Below are positions 25,263 to 33,560 of a DNA stretch of 64,000 nucleotides, in pieces; positions within the stretch are counted from its first letter, which is position 1, and each line of letters starts with the position of its first letter. Source of the stretch: Microlunatus kandeliicorticis (GTDB taxonomy: Bacteria; Actinomycetota; Actinomycetes; Propionibacteriales; Propionibacteriaceae); NCBI RefSeq assembly GCF_014137855.1, contig NZ_JACGWT010000002.1, positions 124,001 to 188,000 on the forward strand, given 5' to 3'. The notes beneath the pieces are model-generated. The model saw only the letters and a list, made by a program, of their open reading frames with translations. It had not been told where the DNA came from and made no database searches. The position numbers and the translations under genes were made by a program.

Positions 25263-26237
25263 TCAGTAGGCCAGCGACCGGTCGACCGCGTCGAGCACCC
25301 GGTCGAGGTCGGGCAGGTACTCGTCCTCGACGCGGCTCGGCGGGTAGGGCATGTCGTAGCCACCCACCCGCAGCACCGGCGCCTCGAGCGCGTAGAAGCA
25401 CTGCTCGGTGATCCGGGCCGACAGCTCGGCACCCATCCCCAGGTTGAGCGGCGCCTCGTGCACCACCACCGCGCGACCGGTGCGCTGCACCGAGCCGACC
25501 ACGGTGGCCAGATCGAGCGGCGACAGCGAGCGCAGGTCGACGACCTCGAGGTCGCGTCCTTCCTCGGCGGCCGCCGCGGCCGCGTCGAGACAGGTCTTGA
25601 CCATCGGGCCGTAGGCGAGCAGCGTCAGGTCGCGTCCGGGTCGGACGACGGTCGCGCTGTGCAGCGGGACCGGGCTGGCCTGCTCGTCCACCTCGGCCCG
25701 CTCGTGGTAGCGGCGCTTGGGCTCGAGGAAGACCACCGGGTCGTCGGAGGCGACGGCCTGCTGGATCATCCAGTAGGCGTCGACCGGGTTGGAGCATGCG
25801 ACGACCTTGAGCCCGGCGGTGTGCGCGAAGTAGGTCTCGGGCGACTCGCTGTGGTGCTCGACCGCGCCGATCCCGCCGCCGAACGGGATCCTGATCACCA
25901 TCGGCATCCGGACCCGGCCGCGCGAGCGGTAGTGCATCTTGGCGACCTGGTTGACGATCTGGTCGAAGGCCGGGAAGACGAAGCCGTCGAACTGGATCTC
26001 GCAGACCGGCCGGTAGCCGCGGAGGGCCATCCCGACCGCGGTGCCGATGATCCCCGACTCGGCCAGCGGCGAGTCGATCACCCGTGCCTCGCCGAAGTCC
26101 TTCTGCAGCCCCTCGGTGACCCGGAAGACACCGCCGAGCTTGCCGATGTCCTCACCGGCCAGCACCACCTTGGGGTCGGCTTCGAGCGCGCGCCGCAGGC
26201 CGGCGTTGAGCGCCTTGGCCATGGTCAGCCGGGTCAC
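25263..26237 (-). CDS. bkdB: 2-oxoacid dehydrogenase E1 beta subunit
   Basis: 324 residues, standard length. Transketolase-like fold: VVLAGEDIGKLGGVFRVTEGL, ESGIIGTAVGMALRGYRPVCEIQF, and PVVFLEPKRRYHERAEV. The C-terminal domain ends LRVGGYDMPYPPSRVEDEYLPD, characteristic of branched-chain type subunits. It forms the alpha2beta2 thiamine-diphosphate E1 with the upstream gene product. The GTG at 26237 overlaps the E1 alpha stop (GTGA) and has GGAGG seven bases upstream; an ATG five codons later is less likely. Confidence 0.93.
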   Translation of the reverse strand: MTRLTMAKALNAGLRRALEADPKVVLAGEDIGKLGGVFRVTEGLQKDFGEARVIDSPLAESGIIGTAVGMALRGYRPVCEIQFDGFVFPAFDQIVNQVAKMHYRSRGRVRMPMVIRIPFGGGIGAVEHHSESPETYFAHTAGLKVVACSNPVDAYWMIQQAVASDDPVVFLEPKRRYHERAEVDEQASPVPLHSATVVRPGRDLTLLAYGPMVKTCLDAAAAAAEEGRDLEVVDLRSLSPLDLATVVGSVQRTGRAVVVHEAPLNLGMGAELSARITEQCFYALEAPVLRVGGYDMPYPPSRVEDEYLPDLDRVLDAVDRSLAY

Positions 26238-27412
26238 CAGGCCACCTCCGTCCCGGTCGCGGCGGCGTCCTGCCCCGCCTCGGTGAAGGAGTCGCGATAG
26301 GCCTCGTACTCGGCCCGCTGCTCGCGCAGGTGCACCGGGGTGTCGGCGTACACCACGTCGAACAGCCCGGCGAGGTCCGGATCGGGCAGCGCCAGACAGC
26401 GGGAGCGGACGTCCGCGGCCAGCTCGTCGGCCTCGGCGTCGATCGCGGCGAACCAGTCCGGACCGGTGTCGGTGTGGCGTTCGAGGTAGGCCCGGACGCG
26501 GGCGATCGGGTCCTTGAGCCGCCAGTGCTCGAGCTCGTCGGCCAGCCGGTACTTGGTCGGGTCGTCGGAGGTGGTGTGCGCACCCATCCGGTAGGTGTAG
26601 GCCTCGATCAGGGTCGGTCCGCTGCCCGAGCGGGCCCGCTCGAGCGCCTTGCTGGTGACCGCGTGCACGGCGAGCGCGTCGTTGCCGTCGACCCGGACGC
26701 CGGGGAAGCCGAAGCCGGCCGCGCGCTGGTAGAGCGGGATCCGTGACTGGCGCTCGATCGGCTCGCTGATCGCCCACTGGTTGTTCTGGCAGAAGAAGAC
26801 GATCGGCGCGTTGTAGGAGGAGGCGAAGACGAACGCCTCGCTGACGTCGCCCTGGCTGGTGGCGCCGTCGCCGAGGTAGCCGATCACCGCGGCGTCCTTC
26901 TCGGGGCTGCCGTGGCCGACCAGACCGTCGCGCTCGAGCCCCATCGCGTAGCCGGTGGCGTGCAGGGTCTGGGCGCCGATGACGATCGTGTACAGGTTGA
27001 AGCGGGTGTCGATCGGGTCCCAGCTGCCGTGGCTGACGCCGCGGAACAGCTTGAGCAGGTTGACCGGGTCGACCCCGAGCGTCCAGGCGACCCCGTGCTC
27101 GCGGTAGGTCGGGAAGACCGAGTCGAGCGGACCGAGCGCCCGCCCGGAACCGATCTGCGCGGCCTCCTGGCCGAGGCAGGACGCCCACAGCCCGAGCTCG
27201 CCCTGACGCTGGAGCGCGGTGGCCTCGGTGTCGACCCGGCGAGTCAGCAGCATGTCGCGGTAGAAGCCGGCGATCGCCGCGTCGTCGCCGTCGAAGGCGT
27301 AGTCGGGGTGGTCGACCCGCTCACCCTCGGGGGTGAGCAGCTGGACCAGGTCGACCTCGGCCGGTCCGCTCGGGAACCCGGGGCCCCGGTGGTCCGGAAG
27401 GGTGTCGCTCAT
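26234..27412 (-). CDS. bkdA: 2-oxoacid dehydrogenase E1 alpha subunit
   Basis: 392 residues. The thiamine-diphosphate motif is visible as GYLGDGATSQGDVSEAF followed by FFCQNNQWAIS. The phosphorylation-loop region EAYTYRMGAHTTSDDPTKYR is the usual RxGxHxxxDDxxxYR sequence of branched-chain E1 alpha. The N-terminal 30 residues (VDLVQLLTPEGERVDHPDY) fit the BkdA type. It decarboxylates branched-chain 2-oxoacids to feed acyl-CoA into catabolism or branched fatty-acid primers. ATG at 27412 with GAGAGGA upstream. First gene of the bkdABC unit. Confidence 0.92.
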   Translation of the reverse strand: MSDTLPDHRGPGFPSGPAEVDLVQLLTPEGERVDHPDYAFDGDDAAIAGFYRDMLLTRRVDTEATALQRQGELGLWASCLGQEAAQIGSGRALGPLDSVFPTYREHGVAWTLGVDPVNLLKLFRGVSHGSWDPIDTRFNLYTIVIGAQTLHATGYAMGLERDGLVGHGSPEKDAAVIGYLGDGATSQGDVSEAFVFASSYNAPIVFFCQNNQWAISEPIERQSRIPLYQRAAGFGFPGVRVDGNDALAVHAVTSKALERARSGSGPTLIEAYTYRMGAHTTSDDPTKYRLADELEHWRLKDPIARVRAYLERHTDTGPDWFAAIDAEADELAADVRSRCLALPDPDLAGLFDVVYADTPVHLREQRAEYEAYRDSFTEAGQDAAATGTEVAW

Positions 27413-27737
27413 CTGTGCCGTGTCCTCTCGCCTCGTCGCGGGGTGACCGCAGGGGTGGCGGTGACGACCGGCGGGTGGTGCCCCGCGGCTGTCGGTGCCG
27501 CCCGGTCGCCGGTGCGGGTACGGGTGGCCCGCGGACGACCGTGGCGTCAACGTACTCCCGGGCCTCGGCCGCTGGGAAAACCACTTGCGTGTCCTGGTTT
27601 CTCCTCCGGAAGATGGCGCCCGATCAGTCAACCGGCCCCGGACCAGCGCCGCGGGCCCGCCCGGAGGAGGTGTGTCGTGTCCGTCGCCGCCCTCGGTCGT
27701 GCCCTGCGACCGCCCCTTCTCCGGAGAGATCCTGATC
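27413..27737. other. 325-bp divergent regulatory region (bkd operon / RIO-type kinase)
   Basis: Non-coding. It holds an inverted repeat AAACCA (27578-27583) / TGGTTT (27595-27600) with an 11-bp gap, in a locally AT-richer stretch, which could be an operator. The ribosome-binding sequence CCGGAGAG of the kinase lies near 27721. I could not fix -35/-10 elements for the bkd promoter with confidence. Confidence 0.45.
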
Positions 27738-28673
27738 ATGAACGCCACCTTCCCGGCCGACCGGCCGGGTCCCGAGCGGCTGCCCGACGCGGGCCGCTCG
27801 ACCACGCACGACTTCCTCGCTGAGTCCTTCCCTGCCGACGACCCCGCCGACGGTTCCTGGTTCGCGTCCGCGGGCTTCGAGCTGCCCGACGACGAGCTGC
27901 CCCCGGGCCAGCGCTGGTCCCGCTACGACGAGATCGGCGTCCTGACCGGACCCGAGCCGGTGCCCGGCTGGGTGGTCACCGAGGACGCGGCCGTCGAGAC
28001 CGAGCTCGGCATCCTCAAGACCGGCAAGGAGGCCGACGTCTGGCTGATCGACCGGGCCGTGCCCGGCCGCGCCGATCGTTCCTGTCTGCTCGCGGCCAAG
28101 CGCTACCGGGACGCCCAGCACCGCCAGTTCCACCGCGACACCGGTTACACCGAGGGACGCCGGGTGCGGAACAGCCGCGACCGGCGGGCGATGGCCAAGG
28201 GCACCCGGCACGGCCGGTCGGTCGAGTCCGGGCAGTGGGCGGTCGCCGAGTTCGACGTCCTCGCCCGGCTCTGGTCGGCGGGACTGCCGGTGCCCTACCC
28301 GGTGCAGCTCGACGGCACCGAGCTGCTGCTCGAGTTCGTCACCGGCGAGGACGGCGAGGCGGCGCCGCGGCTCGCCCAGACCCGTCCGGACGCCGAGCGG
28401 CTGTCGTCGTACTGGGAGCAGCTGCGGGCGGCGATGCAGGCGCTGGCCGCGCTCGGCCTCGCCCACGGCGACCTGTCGCCGTACAACCTGCTGGCCGCCG
28501 GCGACCGGCTGGTGGTGATCGACCTCCCGCAGGTCGTCGACCTGGTCGGCAACCCGTCGGGTCCGGACTTCCTGGCCCGCGACTGCCGCAACGTCTGCAG
28601 CTGGTTCACCGCACGCGGGCTGCCGCAGGACCCGGACCTGCTCTTCGGCGAGCTGATCAGCTATGCCTGGTGA
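27738..28673 (+). CDS. RIO1-like serine protein kinase
   Basis: 311 residues. An acidic N-terminal 80 residues precede a RIO kinase domain: GILKTGKEADVWLID (nucleotide loop), LLAAKRYRD (Lys), a flexible RRVRNSRDRRAM loop, the catalytic loop AHGDLSPYNLL (Asp) and the metal-binding VVIDLPQVVD. RIO kinases in archaea and eukaryotes act in small-ribosomal-subunit maturation; bacterial members are less understood. The protein lacks the lysine-rich C-terminal tail of eukaryotic Rio1. Single-gene unit, divergent from the bkd operon, ATG with GGAGAG upstream. Confidence 0.88.
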   Translation: MNATFPADRPGPERLPDAGRSTTHDFLAESFPADDPADGSWFASAGFELPDDELPPGQRWSRYDEIGVLTGPEPVPGWVVTEDAAVETELGILKTGKEADVWLIDRAVPGRADRSCLLAAKRYRDAQHRQFHRDTGYTEGRRVRNSRDRRAMAKGTRHGRSVESGQWAVAEFDVLARLWSAGLPVPYPVQLDGTELLLEFVTGEDGEAAPRLAQTRPDAERLSSYWEQLRAAMQALAALGLAHGDLSPYNLLAAGDRLVVIDLPQVVDLVGNPSGPDFLARDCRNVCSWFTARGLPQDPDLLFGELISYAW

Positions 28674-28724
28674 GTCGGGCGGACCGGTCCGGGCTCACCC
28701 GGTCCGGGCTCAGCCTGTCCGCGC

Positions 28725-29906
28725 TCAGCCGGTCCGAACCGGGACCCAGCGGCGCTCGGCGGCCGAGGTGACCATGGCCTCGACCACCCGGGCGGCCCGG
28801 GCCGCGTCCTCGATCGTGGCGCCGACGTCGGTGCCGCTGGCGATCCCGGTGAGCAGCCGGTGCGCCTCGATCACCTTGAGGTCGTCGTAGCTCATGGCGA
28901 TCCCGGCGCCGGGCTGGAACCGGGCCAGCTCGGCGTCGCCCGGCCGGACCAGGCGGGTCTGCCAGGACGCGTCGACGTGACCCTGGCGACCCGCGCCGCC
29001 GAGGCAGACGTCGAGCTCGCCCATCCGGCGGAAGTCCCAGCGGAGCGCGCCGTCGCTGCCGTGGACGGTGATCGCGTAGCTGCACTGCTCGCCCACCGCC
29101 ACCCGGCTGGCCACCAGCGACCCCCGGACCCCGCCGGCGAAGCGGAGCAGCGCGGCGGCGTAGTCCTCGTTCTCGACCGGGAGCGGCGGGCCGTCGCCGG
29201 CGACGTGCGCGTGCCCGGTCGAGGCGCCGGCGGCCGGTGGCCGCTCGGGCACGAAGGTGGCCGTCTCGGCGACCACCTCGGTCAGCTCGCCGACGAGGTG
29301 GCGCCCGAGGTCGATGCCGTGGCTGACCAGGTCGCCGAGCACCCCGGACCCGGCCTCGGCGGCCCGGAACCGCCAGGACAGCGGGCCCGACGGATCGGCG
29401 GAGTAGTCGGCCAGGAAGCTCAGCTCGACGTGCTCGACGGCGCCGATCCGTCCCTCGGCGATCCAGGCCCGGGCCAGCTCGACGGCCGGGGCGTTGCGGT
29501 AGTTGAACCCGGCCGCCGACCGGACCCCGGCGTCGCGGACCGCGGCGGCGATGGCCTCGGTCTCGGCCGCGTCCCGTCCGGCCGGCTTCTCGATCCAGAG
29601 GTGCCGGCCGGACTCCGCCACCGCCACCCCGACCTCGCGGTGCAGGAAGTTCGGGCCGGTGACGCTGACCAGGTCGAGGTCGTCGCGGGACAGCAGTTCG
29701 CGCCAGTCGGTGTGGGTCGCCACGCCGTACAGGTCTGCGGCCCGCGCCAGCCGGTCGTCGGGCGCGTTGTCGGCCACCGCCACCAGCACCGGGCACACCG
29801 GCAGCTCCGGGTAGTGCTGCCGGACCCGGGTGTGGGCCCGGGCGTGCACCTGACCCATCCAGCCGAGCCCGACGATCCCGACCCGCAGGGGTGTCACCGC
29901 CGTCAT
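28725..29906 (-). CDS. Gfo/Idh/MocA family oxidoreductase
   Basis: 393 residues, a second member besides the one at 21774. Rossmann motif RVGIVGLGWMGQVHARAH, catalytic lysine in LWIEKPAGRDAAE, then GSGVLGDLVSHGIDLGRHL, a common sequence in myo-inositol 2-dehydrogenase-like and related sugar dehydrogenases. An Ala/Gly-rich insert (about residues 220-250) separates parts of the C-terminal domain. Isolated gene; the substrate cannot be inferred. The ATG at 29906 is preceded by TAGGGT at seven bases, indicating a leaderless mRNA. Confidence 0.9.
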   Translation of the reverse strand: MTAVTPLRVGIVGLGWMGQVHARAHTRVRQHYPELPVCPVLVAVADNAPDDRLARAADLYGVATHTDWRELLSRDDLDLVSVTGPNFLHREVGVAVAESGRHLWIEKPAGRDAAETEAIAAAVRDAGVRSAAGFNYRNAPAVELARAWIAEGRIGAVEHVELSFLADYSADPSGPLSWRFRAAEAGSGVLGDLVSHGIDLGRHLVGELTEVVAETATFVPERPPAAGASTGHAHVAGDGPPLPVENEDYAAALLRFAGGVRGSLVASRVAVGEQCSYAITVHGSDGALRWDFRRMGELDVCLGGAGRQGHVDASWQTRLVRPGDAELARFQPGAGIAMSYDDLKVIEAHRLLTGIASGTDVGATIEDAARAARVVEAMVTSAAERRWVPVRTG

Positions 29907-29913
29907 GGCCGCG

Positions 29914-29919
29914 ACCCTA
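29914..29919 (-). promoter_or_regulatory. -10 hexamer TAGGGT, leaderless start
   Basis: TAGGGT on the minus strand ends seven bases before the ATG at 29906; no Shine-Dalgarno in the gap. Confidence 0.55.
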
Positions 29920-29941
29920 GTGGCGCGCTCCGCGCGTCCGA

Positions 29942-30037
29942 CCCGCTCTCCCCCGACGCCGCACCCCCTACGTCCCGCTCTCCCCCGACGTCGCATCCCC
30001 TACGTCCCGCTCTCCCCCGACGCCGCACCCCCTACGT
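29942..30037. repeat. 32-bp minisatellite, three tandem copies
   Basis: Units at 29942-29973, 29974-30005 and 30006-30037. Each begins CCCGCTCTCCCCCGACG and ends CCCCTACGT; copy 2 differs from the others at two positions. The last unit can pair with 30055-30067 (AGGGGGTGCG) to form a hairpin. Non-coding, in the 362-bp gap between an oxidoreductase and a CGNR protein gene. Confidence 0.92.
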
Positions 30038-30093
30038 CCACCTCGCACCGGATATAGGGGGTGCGACGTGGCTGCAGGCGGTGCGAGGTGGGG

Positions 30094-30207
30094 TTTCGCG
30101 GGCCGGGTGCGGTTTCGCGGGCTGGGTGGGGGTTCGCGGGCTGGGTGGGGTTTCGCGGGCCGGGTGGGGTTTTGCGGGCCGGGTGGGGTTTTGCGGGCCG
30201 GGTGGGG
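30094..30207. repeat. 19-bp minisatellite, six tandem copies
   Basis: The unit TTTCGCGGGCCGGGTGGGG recurs with a strict 19-bp period (markers at 30097, 30116, 30135, 30154, 30173, 30192), with C/T changes between copies and one T-rich variant in the last two. The strand is G-rich with several GGG/GGGG runs. No gene is supported here; the open frames through it only encode the repeat. Confidence 0.9.
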
Positions 30208-30268
30208 TGGCGGGTGAGAGTGCGGAGCGGGGGTGGAGGCCAGAGCGCGGGAAGTCCGGCCGACCCGG

Positions 30269-30814
30269 TCAGCCGGCAGTGCGCTTGCGGGCCCGGTAGG
30301 CCGCGACGTGGGTCCGGTTGGCGCAGTTGCCGGTGTCGCAGAACCGCTTCGAGCTGTTCTTGGACAGGTCGACCAGCACCGCCTCGCAGTCGGCCGCGGC
30401 GCAGGTCTTGAGCCGGGCGAAGTCACCGGCGCGGAGCAGGTCGACGAAGCCCATCGCCGCCTCGGCTCCCAGCCGGTGGGCGAGCGGCTGGTCGGACGCG
30501 GTGACGTGCAGGTGCCAGTCGACGTCGTCGTGCCGGGTCAGGTAGGGCCGGGCCTCGGCGTCGGCCAGGATCGCGTTGACCAGCGGCACCGCGGCGTCGG
30601 CCGAGCCGGCCCGCCAGACGTCGTGCAGGCGGTCCCGCAGCTCCTGCACCTCGACCAGCTCGGTCCGGGTTCCGCGGCGGACTCCGCTCATGCGGTGCTC
30701 GTCCAGCCAGGCCAGCAACGCGGGGACGTCGGGCAGGTCCTCGGTCTCGACGCCGGTGTTGACCAGCGCGGCCGCGGTGACCAGCGCCTCCTGTGTGTCA
30801 TGGGCGTACAGCAT
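30269..30814 (-). CDS. CGNR zinc-finger (ABATE domain) putative transcription regulator
   Basis: 181 residues. Residues 1-125 are the helical ABATE stress-response domain (ALVTAAALVNTG, LLAWLDEHRM, ELRDRLHDVW), and the C-terminal 45 form a CGNR zinc finger: LKTCAAADCEAVLVDLS then RFCDTGNCANRTHVAAYRARK, with the four Cys kept and the family CGNR present as CANR. Proteins of this type are predicted DNA-binding regulators. It is divergent from an EamA-type exporter gene 95 bp away, a common pairing, and may regulate it. AGGAG lies six bases before the ATG; GTCAGGAG is duplicated about 40 bp upstream. Confidence 0.9.
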   Translation of the reverse strand: MLYAHDTQEALVTAAALVNTGVETEDLPDVPALLAWLDEHRMSGVRRGTRTELVEVQELRDRLHDVWRAGSADAAVPLVNAILADAEARPYLTRHDDVDWHLHVTASDQPLAHRLGAEAAMGFVDLLRAGDFARLKTCAAADCEAVLVDLSKNSSKRFCDTGNCANRTHVAAYRARKRTAG

Positions 30815-30909
30815 GTTGACTCCTGACAGTCCGCGGCCCTAGGGTCATGATCGAAGGGATTTTAGCTCCTGACGACGACGCGCGGAGGAGCCGACGGGAG
30901 GAGCGGGCG

Positions 30910-31911
30910 ATGAGCACCGAGGCGACGCTGGTCGAGGCGGGCGTCGGGACGACGTCCCCGACCGCGACCGTACGACCGACCGGGGGCGGGGTGCTGCTCG
31001 CGCTCGGCGCGGCCGCGGCGTTCGGCTCGTCGGGCACGCTGGCCCGCTCGCTGCTCGACCTCGGCTGGTCGCCCGCGGCGCTGGTCGCGGTCCGGCTCGG
31101 CGGCGCCGCGCTGGTGCTGCTCGTGCCGGCTCTGCTCGCCGCGCGGCGGTGGCGGCCGAGCCGGCGGTCGGTGCTCCGGCTGGCGCTCTACGGTCTGGTG
31201 GCCGCGGGCGGCGCCCAGTTCTGCTACTTCAGCGCGATCCAGTACCTGCCGGTGGCCACCGCGATCCTGATCGAGTTCACCGCCCCGATCTGGCTGATCG
31301 CGGTCTACGCCGTGCTGCACCGGCGGCGGCCCTCGCCGCTGGTGCTGCTGGCCGCCGCGCTCGCCCTGGTCGGGCTGGTGCTGGTGCTCGACGTCCTGCA
31401 CGCCGGCGCGGTCGACCCGCGCGGACTGGCCTGGGCCCTCGGCGCCGCCGCCTGCGCCTGCGGCTACTTCCTGCTCTCCGACTCCACCGGCGGTGCGAGC
31501 GAGGCGACCGGTGGCACCGAGGACGAGATCCCGCCGGTGCTGATGGCCGCCGCGGGCACCGGGCTGGGCGCGGTCTTCGTGCTCGCCGTGGGCGCCACCG
31601 GGCTGATGCCGCTGGCCGCCCGGACCGGCACGGCCCGGCTGACCGGTCTCGACCTGCCCTGGTGGGCGGCGCTGGCCGTGCTGGTGGCGGTGCCGACCGT
31701 GCTGGCCTACCTGCTCGGGATCGCCGCGATCCGCCGGCTGGGCGGGGCGTCGGCCTCCTTCCTGGGGCTCGCCGAGGTGCTGTTCGCCGTGCTGTTCTCG
31801 GCCCTGCTGGTCGCCCAGCGCCCGGGGGCGGTGCAGCTGGCCGGGATGGTGCTGGTGATCGCCGGGATCGTGCTGGCCCAGCGACTCCCGACGCCCGGGG
31901 CGCGCCGCTGA
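30910..31911 (+). CDS. EamA/DMT-family transporter
   Basis: 333 residues with ten hydrophobic helices in two five-helix EamA halves (AFGSSGTLARSLLDLGWSP, FCYFSAIQYLPVATAILIEF, then LAYLLGIAAIRRLGG, SFLGLAEVLFAVLFSALL). Related proteins export amino acids such as threonine and homoserine (RhtA), purines or drugs. The loop between halves carries a Gly/Thr/Glu insert (about residues 190-205). Start at the ATG at 30910, with GGGAGGAG upstream; an ATG 63 bases earlier lacks support. Divergent from the CGNR regulator. Confidence 0.88.
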   Translation: MSTEATLVEAGVGTTSPTATVRPTGGGVLLALGAAAAFGSSGTLARSLLDLGWSPAALVAVRLGGAALVLLVPALLAARRWRPSRRSVLRLALYGLVAAGGAQFCYFSAIQYLPVATAILIEFTAPIWLIAVYAVLHRRRPSPLVLLAAALALVGLVLVLDVLHAGAVDPRGLAWALGAAACACGYFLLSDSTGGASEATGGTEDEIPPVLMAAAGTGLGAVFVLAVGATGLMPLAARTGTARLTGLDLPWWAALAVLVAVPTVLAYLLGIAAIRRLGGASASFLGLAEVLFAVLFSALLVAQRPGAVQLAGMVLVIAGIVLAQRLPTPGARR

Positions 31912-31924
31912 GCACGGCGTTCGC

Positions 31925-31930
31925 GAGAAT
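31925..31930 (+). promoter_or_regulatory. -10 hexamer GAGAAT, leaderless start
   Basis: GAGAAT ends six bases before the GTG at 31937, just after the stop of the exporter gene, giving the methyltransferase gene its own probable promoter. Confidence 0.45.
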
Positions 31931-31936
31931 GCTCCC

Positions 31937-33037
31937 GTGGGCAGATGGCGGAGTCTCGAGGTCGGCGGGCGACGGGTGCTGGTCACCGACGGCTCGGCCC
32001 GCGCGCTCGGCACCGTCACCGAGCTCCAGCACGCCGGGGCCCGGGTCACGGTGGCCGCGCCCGGAGCGGCGGCGCTGACCGACCTGGCCGAACGCGGGCT
32101 AGTCACGGTGACCACGGCGGTCGACGTCCTCGAGCCGGGGCTCGCCCTGGTGGTGCTGGCCGGCGGTCCCGACGACGACCGGCTGGCCGGCCTGGCCGCC
32201 GACGCCGGCCTGCTGGTCACGACCGTGGCCCGCGACGTCGCATCCGACGTCCCCGTCGAGCTGGACGACGAGGCCGCGCGCGGCACCCTGGCCCCGCTCG
32301 AGCCGGGCGAGGTGGTGCTCGTCGGCGGGGGCCCGGGTGACCCGGGGCTGCTGACCCTGGCCGGGCTGGCCGCCGTCGAACAGGCCGACGTGATCGCCAC
32401 CGACCGGCTGGCCCCGCTCGGGCTGCTCGACCGGGCCCGGCCCGACGCCGAGATCGTCGACGTCAGCAAGACCCCGCGCGGGGCGTTCACCACCCAGGAG
32501 ACGATCAACGCGCTGCTGGTCGACCGCGCGCTGGCCGGGCGCCGGGTGGTCCGGCTCAAGGGCGGCGACAGCTTCGTCTTCGGGCGCGGCGGCGAGGAGT
32601 GGCAGGCCTGCGCGGCCGCCGGTGTCCGGGTGCGGGTGATCCCCGGGGTCACCTCGGCCACCGCGGCCCCCGCGGCGGCCGGGCTGCCGCTCACCCACCG
32701 CACCCTCACCCAGGGCTTCGCGGTGGTCTCGGGTCACGTCGGCCCCGGCGACCCGCGGAGCACCGTCGACTGGGCCGGGCTGGCCCGCTCCGGGCTGACG
32801 CTGGTGGTGCTGATGGGCTGGGACCGGCTGGCGGCGATCACCGACGCCCTGATCGAGGCCGGTCGATCCCCCGACACCCCGGCCGCGGTGGTGGCCGACG
32901 CCACCCTGCCGAGCATGCGGGTGGTCCGGGCCCCGCTCGCCGCGCTGGCCGGGACGGCGGCCGAGGCCGGGCTGCGCCCGCCGGTGGCGGTGGTGATCGG
33001 CGAGGTGGCCGGATTCGACCCGGCGGCCCAGCCCTGA
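31937..33037 (+). CDS. cobA: Uroporphyrinogen-III C-methyltransferase with degenerate N-terminal Rossmann domain (CysG-like)
   Basis: 366 residues. Residues about 115-355 form a SUMT (CobA) domain: EVVLVGGGPGDPGLLTLAG (loop binding S-adenosylmethionine), VIATDRLAP, RLKGGDSFVFGRGGEE and VIPGVTSATAAPAAAGLPLTHR. It methylates uroporphyrinogen III to precorrin-2 for siroheme or B12. Residues 1-110 resemble the precorrin-2 dehydrogenase half of CysG (GGRRVLVTDGSARALGTV), but the GGGxVA nucleotide loop is not conserved, so NAD-dependent oxidation and ferrochelation are doubtful. GTG at 31937 follows GAGAAT by six bases. Confidence 0.88.
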   Translation: MGRWRSLEVGGRRVLVTDGSARALGTVTELQHAGARVTVAAPGAAALTDLAERGLVTVTTAVDVLEPGLALVVLAGGPDDDRLAGLAADAGLLVTTVARDVASDVPVELDDEAARGTLAPLEPGEVVLVGGGPGDPGLLTLAGLAAVEQADVIATDRLAPLGLLDRARPDAEIVDVSKTPRGAFTTQETINALLVDRALAGRRVVRLKGGDSFVFGRGGEEWQACAAAGVRVRVIPGVTSATAAPAAAGLPLTHRTLTQGFAVVSGHVGPGDPRSTVDWAGLARSGLTLVVLMGWDRLAAITDALIEAGRSPDTPAAVVADATLPSMRVVRAPLAALAGTAAEAGLRPPVAVVIGEVAGFDPAAQP

Positions 33038-33080
33038 CCTCGCACCTCACGTCCCGCCCGCGGGGAGCGTCTACCGGTCG

Positions 33081-33560
33081 ATGAGCAAGCCAGCGTTCGC
33101 CGTGGTGGTGGAGCGGCACGGTCCGACCGTGCTGCGGGTCTGCCGCGCGGTGGTCGGGCCCGACGACGCCGACGACGCCTGGTCCGAGACGTTCCTCTCC
33201 GCGCTCCGCGCCTATCCGGAGCTGCCCGAGGACGCCAACCACGAGGCGTGGCTGGTCCGGATCGCCCACCACCGCTCGGTCGACCTGCTCCGCCGCCGCG
33301 GACGGGCCCCGCGTCCGGTGGCCGCGCTGCCCGACCGGCCGTCGCCGCACGGCAACCCGCGTCCGCCCGAGGACGCCCTGTGGGCCGCGGTGGCCGCCCT
33401 GCCGGAACGCCAGCGGCTCGCTGTCGCCTACCACTACCTCGGCGGGCTGCCGCACGCCGAGGTCGCCGCACTGATCGGCGGCCGGACCGACGCGGTCCGC
33501 CGGGCCGCCGCCGACGGCATCGCGGCGCTGCGCCGCGCCTACCCCGAGGACGACGGATGA
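33081..33560 (+). CDS. ECF-type RNA polymerase sigma factor
   Basis: 159 residues. Region 2 covers about 8-75 (VLRVCRAVVGPDDADDAWSETFLSAL and WLVRIAHHRSVDLLRRRGR), and region 4 covers about 100-155 (ALPERQRLAVAYHYLGGLPHAEVAALIGG, TDAVRRAAADGIAALR). The stop codon overlaps the start of the alkyltransferase gene (ATGA), so both are made from one message. No anti-sigma gene is adjacent, so control must come from elsewhere. The link to a DNA-repair protein suggests a role in the response to alkylation, which is inference. Confidence 0.9.
   Translation: MSKPAFAVVVERHGPTVLRVCRAVVGPDDADDAWSETFLSALRAYPELPEDANHEAWLVRIAHHRSVDLLRRRGRAPRPVAALPDRPSPHGNPRPPEDALWAAVAALPERQRLAVAYHYLGGLPHAEVAALIGGRTDAVRRAAADGIAALRRAYPEDDG

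Noticed and set aside
29942-30037. Possible CRISPR array
   Set aside because: The 32-bp units are directly adjacent with no spacers, there are only three, and no cas genes are present.
30061-30411. Open frame encoding Gly/Arg/Phe repeats (VGFRGPGG-like)
   Set aside because: It is only the translation of the 19-bp minisatellite; it lacks a ribosome-binding sequence and runs into the antisense of the CGNR gene.
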